Part shown: positions 6,772 through 12,232 of the stretch, piece after piece | Position numbering within the stretch: the stretch's first letter is position 1 | How the letters are laid out: each line of letters opens with the position of its first letter | Source: a bacterium | GTDB lineage: Bacteria; Patescibacteriota; Minisyncoccia; Phycocordibacterales; UBA9973 | Direction of reading: 5' to 3' | Length of the DNA: 12,232 bases | NCBI GenBank assembly: GCA_021813175.1 | Contig: JAKALJ010000011.1 | Location: 1,498 to 13,729 of the forward strand | Notes under the pieces: generated by a model | Database searches by the model: none | What the model was told of the DNA's origin: nothing | Seen by the model: only the letters and a program-made list of their open reading frames with translations | Program-made: the position numbers and the translations under genes

Positions 6772-7526
6772 AGGTCTTGTTCTATTTCCTGCTTTTGCAT
6801 AATAATATCTTCAAAATTGTTTTCCTGTACTGCGTCCAAGAGTCCCTGGCGCACGAGTTCAAGCATGGCCAGAAACGATACGATCACTGTCACTTTCTCC
6901 TCCTTGGTTTTTGCTCCCCCGCTCCACTCCCTGAAATTCAAACGTAGAAATTTTTTGATCCGCTCGGTCAGATTTTCAATCATCTCTTCTATGCTTATCA
7001 CTTTCTTCACCTCCACTTCCGGCAATCCGTCAGCCAGCGGATCTTTCTTCGGCATCCGGCCCAATACTTCGCCCGTCAGGGCCATCATGCGCTCTTTAGT
7101 AATCTGCCCGTCCGGCAGAAATACGACAGTTCCCTGTTTCCTTTCTAATGGAACAAAAATCATTTTTTTACCAAACTTAGATTTGATTTCGAGGCCGAGG
7201 CGCATGTATATATCATACAGTCTTAGCCGTTTCTCAAGATTTTTTATATCTCCTTCCTCCTCAACCGAAAGATCAAGATTCGGTAGGAGTGATTTTGACT
7301 TTATAAGGATCAAAGTCGCGGCCACCACCATAAAACTTGAAATTTCAGAGTGATTCGCCTTTTCCAGGGCGCTTATATATCTTATATAATCCTCGGTCAC
7401 TTGCGCCAGAGACAAGTCATTTATAAAAAGCTTCCGCTCTTCCACCAGAGACAAAAGCAGGCCAAAAGGTCCCTCAAATACGGGGGTCTTCACGTTATAG
7501 GAATTTTCCAGAGTTTCAGTATCCAT
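6768..7526 (-). CDS. scpA: ScpA, segregation and condensation protein A (kleisin)
   Basis: ScpA is the kleisin that bridges the SMC heads and binds ScpB in bacterial condensin. The 252 residues match the family length. The N-terminal signature FEGPFGLLLSLVEERKL (17-33) is the ScpA hallmark (FEGPLDLLLxLI in most bacteria), followed by AQVTEDYIRYI (41-51). The middle is charged, with KRLRLYDIYMRLG. The C-terminal winged helix (about 205-245) contains VSFLAMLELVRQGLL, which docks on SMC. It is the first gene of the scpA-scpB-carboxypeptidase unit. The ATG at 7526 has no clear Shine-Dalgarno (TTCGGACAAA precedes it). A possible -10, TACTAT, lies 22 nt upstream. Confidence 0.95.
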   Translation of the reverse strand: MDTETLENSYNVKTPVFEGPFGLLLSLVEERKLFINDLSLAQVTEDYIRYISALEKANHSEISSFMVVAATLILIKSKSLLPNLDLSVEEEGDIKNLEKRLRLYDIYMRLGLEIKSKFGKKMIFVPLERKQGTVVFLPDGQITKERMMALTGEVLGRMPKKDPLADGLPEVEVKKVISIEEMIENLTERIKKFLRLNFREWSGGAKTKEEKVTVIVSFLAMLELVRQGLLDAVQENNFEDIIMQKQEIEQDL

Positions 7527-7616
7527 TTTGTCCGAACTTTACCGTCATATAGTAGCATTTTTTGGTAAAAAAATATATACTAAAAAATCACTGACACATT
7601 TTCTAGAACTGAATTT
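7527..7616. promoter_or_regulatory. AT-rich divergent promoter region between scpA and the aminopeptidase gene
   Basis: This 90-bp gap must hold starts for both divergent genes. For scpA (minus) TACTAT at 7549-7554 is the best -10-like hexamer. For the plus gene TATACT at 7576-7581 is the best, giving a leader of about 29 nt. Neither has a convincing -35, so the exact sites are uncertain. No operator-like inverted repeat stands out. Confidence 0.35.
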
Positions 7617-10124
7617 ATGCAAAAAAAGAGAACTAAAAGCGTTCGATTATCAAAGAATGTCACCCCGATTGAATATGACATTCAATTGAAACCCGACTTG
7701 GAAAATTTTACCTTTTCCGGATTGGAAACCATCACTCTCAATATGACCAAAAGCGTCAAAAAGATTACCCTGCATTCAAAGGATATTGAAATAGACACGG
7801 CAGATATTGATGGGGAATTTGCCAAGATTTATTATGATGAAAAAGCGGAAACGGCCACGCTCGCTTTTCCAAAAGTTATACCGACCGGCAGACGGAAGCT
7901 CGCGCTGGTGTTCCAAGGGATTCTCGGCGACAAGATGCGCGGGTTTTACCGGAGCAAGTATCACGCGGCCGGCAAGGAACATCATTTGGCCACTACTCAG
8001 TTTGAAGCCACGGATGCGCGTCGGGCTTTTCCCTGCTTTGACGAACCGGCGCAGAAAGCCGTATTCAAAGTTTCCTTGGTAGTTCCAAAAGGGCATACCG
8101 CCATTTCAAATACTTTGCCTGTATCCGTGAAAGAACACGAATCAGGGTACGAGATCGTGCATTTTTCCCCCACTCCCCGGATGTCAACCTATCTCTTGGC
8201 TTTTATTGTTGGTAAATTCGAATTTTTAAAAGCGAAGACAAGAAATGGCGTACTGGTACGGGTATTTACCGTTCCAGGCAAAAAACACCAGGCAAAATTT
8301 GCCTTGCGGTGCGCGGTGAAATGCCTGGAATTCTACGAAAAATATTTTGATATTCCCTATCCTTTACCGACCATGGACCTGATTGCCATTCCTGATTTCT
8401 CTTCGCTGGCCATGGAAAACTGGGGAGCCATTACCTTCCGGGAGGCGGGTATCCTGGTGGATGAAGGGAATACTTCTCTGGCTACCCGAGAGCTGGTGGC
8501 GGAAGTTATCGCCCACGAATTGGCCCATCAGTGGTTCGGCAATTTAGTCACTATGGAATGGTGGACCCACCTGTGGCTGAATGAGGGTTTCGCCTCATAT
8601 ATTCCCTATCTTGCCATTCATAAAATATTTCCAAGATGGAAGGTATGGGAACGCTTCATCACGGACACATTAAACATTGCCTTGCGCTTGGATTCGTTGA
8701 AAAATACCCATCCGATAGAAGTGAAAGTGCGCCACCCGAACGAAATAGGGGAAATTTTTGACGCGGTCTCATATTCCAAGGGCGCTTCGGTGATCGCCAT
8801 GATCGCCGACTATTTAGGTGAAAAAAGTTTTCGGGACGGTTTGCGGTATTATCTGAAAAGGCATAGCTATAAGAATACCACAACCGAGCATCTGTGGCAG
8901 TCGTTTGAAAAAGTTTCCGGCAAGCCGGTGCAAAAAATAATGAAAAATTGGACAAGCAAAGGAGGATATCCGCTAATCAGAGCGGAAAGAAGGGATGCGA
9001 AACTGTATCTTTCCCAGGAACGTTTTTTTTCTAACCCCATCTCTCGGGTGAAAACAAGGGATAGGACGCTCTGGCAAGTACCCATATCCTTGGGCACGGG
9101 TAAAAAAATGTTTCTTTCCGAGAAGAAGGCATCTGTTTCCATTTGCGCGCCATGGATAAAGATAAACAACGGGGAGAGCGGGTTTTTCCGAACGTCTTAT
9201 TCGCCCGAAATGCTTGTGGATTTGCGCGTGCCTATTGAAAAGAAACTGTTGCCTTCCTATGACCGCCTCGGAATCGTGCGAGACCTTTTCGCTCTGGCGG
9301 AAGCCGGAATTATTTCCGCGGTGGAAGTATTGGAATTTTTGAGCGCCTACCGGAAAGAAGACAGCTATGTGGTGTGGATGGAAATAAGCCGGGGGCTTTC
9401 CCAATTGGAACAAATTTTTTACAAGCAGAATTTCAGTCCGTTTATTATTCCGCTTTTTTCTCCTTTGCTGGAGCGTCTGGGATGGACACCAAAGGGAAAT
9501 GAGACGAATGCAAACATACTTCTTCGGTCTCTTGCTGTCGCTCGCCTGGGCAGGGCGAAAGATCCGGAAACAGTGCTTCGAGCCAGAGCCCTGTTTCGCA
9601 AGCGCGTACACCCGGATATACGAGGCGCTGTATATTCTGTCGTGGCTGTAAATGGCGGGAAAAAAGAATATAAAGAAATGCTCCGGAGATATAAAAAGGA
9701 AACTCTGCATGAAGAACAGAATCGCATCGGCGCGGCTCTGGGAGATTTTACTGATCCGAAAATTCTAAAGAAAGTATGCCGATTTGCCATCTCCAGGAAT
9801 GTCCGTGCCCAGGATACTGTTTCCATTCTTTTCGGAGTGGGCCTGAATCCGGCAGGCCGAGATATCTGGTGGAGCTTTGTGCGTAAGCACTGGAAACTTC
9901 TTTCTTCCCGCTATGGCGAGGGCATCCAGGCCTTGGGACGCCTGCTTAAGGCCATATCCTTGAGCCCGGAAATGAAGCACCTGGTTTCATTTAAGCAATT
10001 CTTCAAAACCCACAGTCCGACCGGCGCCGAGCGTTCGGTGGAGCAAGTTTTGGAGAAACTGGAAAGCAATGTGGCGTGGGCAAAAAGAGATGGAAAGAAG
10101 GTGGAAGAGTTTCTGAAAAAATAA
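7617..10124 (+). CDS. M1 family zinc aminopeptidase (aminopeptidase N / ERAP-like)
   Basis: This enzyme removes N-terminal amino acids from peptides, probably recycling peptides in the cytoplasm, since no signal peptide or membrane helix is seen. The 835 residues cover the full M1 architecture: an N-terminal beta-sandwich with TQFEATDARRAFPCFDEPAQKA (127-148), the exopeptidase motif AMENWG (265-270), and the gluzincin site HELAH (300-304) with third zinc ligand E323 in WLNEGFAS. The transition-state Tyr is Y386 in VSYSKGA. A long C-terminal helical ERAP1-like domain follows. The start and spacing resemble the puromycin-sensitive/tricorn-factor subgroup, though I cannot place it firmly. It is the only plus-strand gene in the window. 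ATG 7617 is the first start after an in-frame stop (TAA, 7581). No Shine-Dalgarno is visible. It ends 7 bp before the stop codon of the converging gene. Confidence 0.95.
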   Translation: MQKKRTKSVRLSKNVTPIEYDIQLKPDLENFTFSGLETITLNMTKSVKKITLHSKDIEIDTADIDGEFAKIYYDEKAETATLAFPKVIPTGRRKLALVFQGILGDKMRGFYRSKYHAAGKEHHLATTQFEATDARRAFPCFDEPAQKAVFKVSLVVPKGHTAISNTLPVSVKEHESGYEIVHFSPTPRMSTYLLAFIVGKFEFLKAKTRNGVLVRVFTVPGKKHQAKFALRCAVKCLEFYEKYFDIPYPLPTMDLIAIPDFSSLAMENWGAITFREAGILVDEGNTSLATRELVAEVIAHELAHQWFGNLVTMEWWTHLWLNEGFASYIPYLAIHKIFPRWKVWERFITDTLNIALRLDSLKNTHPIEVKVRHPNEIGEIFDAVSYSKGASVIAMIADYLGEKSFRDGLRYYLKRHSYKNTTTEHLWQSFEKVSGKPVQKIMKNWTSKGGYPLIRAERRDAKLYLSQERFFSNPISRVKTRDRTLWQVPISLGTGKKMFLSEKKASVSICAPWIKINNGESGFFRTSYSPEMLVDLRVPIEKKLLPSYDRLGIVRDLFALAEAGIISAVEVLEFLSAYRKEDSYVVWMEISRGLSQLEQIFYKQNFSPFIIPLFSPLLERLGWTPKGNETNANILLRSLAVARLGRAKDPETVLRARALFRKRVHPDIRGAVYSVVAVNGGKKEYKEMLRRYKKETLHEEQNRIGAALGDFTDPKILKKVCRFAISRNVRAQDTVSILFGVGLNPAGRDIWWSFVRKHWKLLSSRYGEGIQALGRLLKAISLSPEMKHLVSFKQFFKTHSPTGAERSVEQVLEKLESNVAWAKRDGKKVEEFLKK

Positions 10125-10145
10125 AGGGGTCTCATCGAGGACCCC
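10113..10145 (-). terminator. Intrinsic terminator for the minus-strand unit, between converging genes
   Basis: GGGGTC (10126-10131) and GACCCC (10140-10145) form a 6-bp GC-rich stem with an 8-nt loop. On the minus strand the stem is followed by TTTATTTTTT (complement of 10116-10125), a proper U-tract. The plus-strand side is followed by A-rich sequence, so it is weaker for the aminopeptidase transcript. The stem includes the last sense codons of the small membrane protein, and the loop contains its stop. Confidence 0.75.
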
Positions 10146-10440
10146 ATAAAAATAATTTTATGACTGTGAGCAGCAAGCTCACGGCCATAAACCAAAAACT
10201 AAATTTTCCCCATTTTGATAATTCTACGGAAGACAGAACCTCCCGTAGTTCGCTCTCCATCCACCAATCATAGAAGTGGACAAAAGCGATGCCAGTAATG
10301 CTGGCAAAAAAAACAAGATTAACCAACAGAGAATCTACATCCTCTGCCAGGCAAATTAAATTTACCACTGCCGCAAGTGCGACAGTAACAAACAATTCTT
10401 GCCCGATTTTCGTGGCAAGAATTTTTTCAATTACTTTCAT
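10132..10440 (-). CDS. Small three-helix membrane protein, function unknown
   Basis: This 102-residue protein is not one I recognise. It has three hydrophobic stretches, about 15-33, 37-57 and 79-98. An acidic loop (EDVD, 33-36) lies between the first two, and a charged segment (MESELREVLSSVELSKWGK, 61-79) between the second and third. Aromatic residues (HFYDWW, 55-60) mark the membrane edge. The start is well supported by a full AGGAGG four nucleotides upstream. It lies 70 bp after the dehydratase gene and ends inside a terminator. There is no enzymatic motif. The strong ribosome site, clean frame and terminator argue that it is a real gene. It could be a small transporter-like or phage-holin-like protein, but nothing seen supports either. 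Confidence 0.75.
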   Translation of the reverse strand: MKVIEKILATKIGQELFVTVALAAVVNLICLAEDVDSLLVNLVFFASITGIAFVHFYDWWMESELREVLSSVELSKWGKFSFWFMAVSLLLTVIKLFLWGPR

Positions 10441-10444
10441 AGAA

Positions 10445-10450
10445 CCTCCT
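10445..10450 (-). promoter_or_regulatory. Shine-Dalgarno (AGGAGG) of the small membrane protein
   Basis: The minus strand reads AGGAGG, then TTCT, then ATG. The four-nucleotide spacing is short but workable. This is the strongest ribosome site in the aspS-side gene set and fixes the start at 10440. Confidence 0.75.
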
Positions 10451-10475
10451 AAATTTTTCTTAAACTAACATTAAA

Positions 10476-10506
10476 AAGTGGCAAAGTAAAGTCATTTTTT
10501 CCACTT
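10476..10506 (-). terminator. Possible weak terminator after the dehydratase gene
   Basis: On the minus strand AAGTGG (10506-10501) can pair with CCACTT (10481-10476), then three more A-U pairs after one mismatch. A short run of T follows. The stem is AT-rich with a large loop, so it would be leaky at best. The small membrane-protein gene could be transcribed by read-through or from its own promoter, which I cannot locate. Confidence 0.3.
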
Positions 10507-10510
10507 AATA

Positions 10511-10840
10511 TTATTTGCTCCCATCTATTTTAGCCGCCAAAATAAAATCGTTTTCAGAGAGGCCACCAATCGAGTGAGTGGAAAGTTCCAGTCGGACCCG
10601 GTTGTAGAAAATATGAATATCCGGATGATGTCCCTCTTCCTCCGCAATTTCGGAGATTTTATTCACGAAGTTCACCGCTCCCAAAAAGTCTTTAAATTTG
10701 TATTCTTTTGAAATCTGCTTAACATCATCCGAAAGCGTCCAGCCAGAAACTTTCGCCACATATTCTTCCGCCTGCTTTTTATTGAAAAACATTACTCCCC
10801 CTTCGCAAGGCACGCATTTCTTTTTTAACAAGTCGTTCAT
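10511..10840 (-). CDS. Pterin-4a-carbinolamine dehydratase (4a-hydroxytetrahydrobiopterin dehydratase)
   Basis: Enzymes of this family dehydrate 4a-hydroxy-tetrahydropterins to regenerate the pterin cofactor after aromatic amino acid hydroxylation. The 109 residues are the usual length. The signature is complete: GHHPDIHIFYNRVRLEL (70-86) followed by STHSIGGLSENDFILAAKID (87-106), with His71, His72 and His88 as the active-site histidines. CxxC at 9-12 (KKCVPCEGG) matches the common bacterial N-terminus. No aromatic hydroxylase or pterin gene is nearby, so the substrate in this organism is unclear. It lies 34 bp after aspS. There is no Shine-Dalgarno; a CATAAT box sits six nucleotides before the ATG. 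The symbols phhB or pcd could apply, but I leave the field empty because the pathway is unknown. Confidence 0.93.
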   Translation of the reverse strand: MNDLLKKKCVPCEGGVMFFNKKQAEEYVAKVSGWTLSDDVKQISKEYKFKDFLGAVNFVNKISEIAEEEGHHPDIHIFYNRVRLELSTHSIGGLSENDFILAAKIDGSK

Positions 10841-10846
10841 AATTTT

Positions 10847-10852
10847 ATTATG
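10847..10852 (-). promoter_or_regulatory. -10-like box (CATAAT) just before the dehydratase gene
   Basis: The minus strand reads CATAAT, one mismatch from TATAAT, followed by six nucleotides and the ATG at 10840. If used, the mRNA would be leaderless. The -35 region is weak, and co-transcription with aspS across the 34-bp gap is equally possible. Confidence 0.35.
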
Positions 10853-10874
10853 GAATAGTGACGAGAGCCTTGCA

Positions 10875-12191
10875 TTATGGCGTCAGCCGATTCATATCTC
10901 GCGGAAAAAGTATTGCCTCCTTCACGTTACCGAGGCCGATTATCTTTTCTGTCAAGCGGTCAATACCAAAACCGAAGCCGCCATGCGGAGGCAGACCGAA
11001 TTTAAATGCTTGCAGATAATATTTATATCCGGGGTGTTCCGGGTCCAATCCCGCCGATTTCATTTGTTCCACCAATTTCTCATATCTGTGCTCCCGCATC
11101 GGGCAAGTGGCAATTTCCAATCCGCGGAACAAAAGATCCGCCCACAGCACTGTGCTTGGATCTCTTGGATTCACCATGTGATAAAATTTCATGCTTTCAA
11201 TAGGAAACTCTGTCACAAATACCGCCTCACAGCCGTTTTCCTTCTTGGAATATTCGCAGATCCAGCGTTCTTCTTCGGGCCGGACGTCTTTTTCGCCAAT
11301 GGTATTTATTCCAGTTGTTTTTGTATACATTTGATGAAGCTCTTTTACCGTATATCTAGGAATTTCCGGCTTAAGAACCAGTTCTGGAGCGTTCCACGAC
11401 TTCAGTTCTTCTTTATGCTCTTCATAAATTTTTGTAAGCACATAGTAAAGGAGTTTCTCTGTCATTTTTAAAACATCCTCATGTGATTCTATGAATCCCA
11501 TTTCCATATCGAGCATTGTGATCTCGCTCACGTGCCGGGAAGTAGTGCTCGGTTCCGCCCGAAAAGCCGGTCCTATCTCAAACACCCGTTCAAAAGCGCC
11601 CACCATGATTTGCTTGTAGAACTGAGGACTCTGGGCCAGAGTAGCCTCTTTGCCGAAGTAATCAAACTTGAATACCTCCGCTCCGCCTTCAGTGGCACCG
11701 GCTAGGATTTTAGGAGTCTGAATTTCCACGAATTCATTCTCTTTCATGAACTCGCGGATATAGCGGTTCAACTCACTGCGGATCTTGAATATTTTTCTCT
11801 CCTGAATATTCCGCACTCCTAAAACTCTGTGCTCAAAAAGAGTATCAAGATTTTCCGACTTGTGACCTAGAGGCTTGTCTATCTCTATCGGCGGCACTTC
11901 GGTCACCGGCAGGAGCACAGTCAGCTTTGGCTCATGAATTTCGACCTTTAGGGGCGCACGGGGTTCTTCCACCGCTTGGCCGGTTATTTCAAGCACTGTG
12001 CCGAGCTGCAGGCCGTCCAGCTTGTCGGCTTCACTTTTGTCCTCCACCAGAATCTGGGCTACGCCGCGGCGATCCCGTAAAAGCACGAAGGTCATCCCGC
12101 CCATGGCCCGCTTCTTGTGCAACCAGCCCTTGAGGAGTACTTCCTTGCCGATATGGCCATTGATCTCATCTGAAAGAATTCTTTTTTGCAT
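10875..12191 (-). CDS. aspS: Archaeal-type aspartyl-tRNA synthetase, probably non-discriminating (Asp-tRNA(Asp/Asn))
   Basis: This class IIb synthetase attaches aspartate to tRNA. The 438-residue length fits the archaeal/eukaryotic type; the common bacterial AspRS is about 590 because of an inserted domain absent here. Parts in order: OB-fold anticodon domain (1-100, GWLHKKRAMGG, RDRRG), motif 1 around 140-160, ATEGGAEVF (166-174), AQSPQFYKQ (186-194), motif 2 with FEIGPAFRAE (204-213, Arg211), and motif 3 GGFGFGIDRL (404-413, Arg412), ending FPRDMNRLTP. His25 and Pro80 fall where discriminating archaeal enzymes have Trp and Lys (positions 26 and 85 in Thermococcus, from memory). His/Pro marks enzymes that also charge tRNA(Asn), which then needs the GatCAB amidotransferase. 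AsnRS is less likely given the AspRS-like ending. A -10 box lies seven nucleotides before the ATG, with no Shine-Dalgarno. Confidence 0.93.
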   Translation of the reverse strand: MQKRILSDEINGHIGKEVLLKGWLHKKRAMGGMTFVLLRDRRGVAQILVEDKSEADKLDGLQLGTVLEITGQAVEEPRAPLKVEIHEPKLTVLLPVTEVPPIEIDKPLGHKSENLDTLFEHRVLGVRNIQERKIFKIRSELNRYIREFMKENEFVEIQTPKILAGATEGGAEVFKFDYFGKEATLAQSPQFYKQIMVGAFERVFEIGPAFRAEPSTTSRHVSEITMLDMEMGFIESHEDVLKMTEKLLYYVLTKIYEEHKEELKSWNAPELVLKPEIPRYTVKELHQMYTKTTGINTIGEKDVRPEEERWICEYSKKENGCEAVFVTEFPIESMKFYHMVNPRDPSTVLWADLLFRGLEIATCPMREHRYEKLVEQMKSAGLDPEHPGYKYYLQAFKFGLPPHGGFGFGIDRLTEKIIGLGNVKEAILFPRDMNRLTP

Positions 12192-12198
12192 GTTAAAA

Positions 12199-12207
12199 AT
12201 TGTAACA
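12199..12207 (-). promoter_or_regulatory. Extended -10 promoter (TGTTACAAT) of aspS
   Basis: The minus strand reads TGT then TACAAT, an extended -10 form, followed by seven nucleotides and the ATG at 12191. The start site would fall at or within a few bases of the ATG, giving a leaderless mRNA. No clear -35 is seen, which an extended -10 can tolerate. Confidence 0.5.
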
Positions 12208-12232
12208 TAAACGGAAAATAAAAACAGCGGGA

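Noticed and set aside
8973..9710. Minus-strand 245-codon open frame inside the aminopeptidase gene
   Set aside because: The plus-strand frame encodes a full M1 protein through this region, and the opposite frame has no motif.
10698..11471. Plus-strand 257-codon open frame
   Set aside because: It runs antisense to the well-conserved dehydratase and aspS genes and encodes nothing recognisable; a shadow frame.

Overview
The window looks like a piece of a compact genome from Candidatus Patescibacteria (CPR), most likely Parcubacteria-like. Four things suggest this: the very cysteine-rich 'FCPECRxQRR…YSPD…WWSDKW' protein family, which I recognise from many Parcubacteria; lineage-typical variants of MurG, FtsW and MraY; an archaeal-type aspartyl-tRNA synthetase; and overlapping genes with almost no intergenic space. 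The assignment rests on recognition, not on a search. I see no tRNA, rRNA, CRISPR array, insertion sequence or prophage gene. No gene-free stretch exceeds about 100 bp.

Layout, left to right. (1) 57-3421, minus strand, is a cell-wall block transcribed mraY > ftsW > murG. It makes lipid I, polymerises glycan at the septum and makes lipid II. murD, which lies between mraY and ftsW in the classical dcw cluster, is absent; a 13-bp stem-loop built around a tandem heptamer sits there instead. (2) 3439-5178, minus, encodes a ~579-residue protein with about 40 cysteines and no known function. Its two ends are copies of the same double zinc-binding module. (3) 5277-7526, minus, is a tightly overlapping unit scpA > scpB > D-Ala-D-Ala carboxypeptidase, pairing chromosome condensation with wall maturation. 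(4) 7617-10124, plus, is an M1 zinc aminopeptidase. It converges on (5) a minus-strand set, 10132-12191, read aspS > pterin-4a-carbinolamine dehydratase > small three-helix membrane protein, closed by an intrinsic terminator whose stem contains the last codons.

Two patterns run across the window. First, several genes that begin transcription units (aspS, the dehydratase, the cysteine-rich gene, mraY) have a -10-like hexamer only 6-9 nt before the ATG and no Shine-Dalgarno, suggesting leaderless or nearly leaderless mRNAs. In contrast, the carboxypeptidase and the small membrane protein carry a full AGGAGG. Second, a good plus-strand promoter (TTGACA-16-TAAAAT) lies in a gap with no plus-strand gene and points antisense into the carboxypeptidase gene.

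The best candidate for something undescribed is the cysteine-rich protein at 3439-5178.
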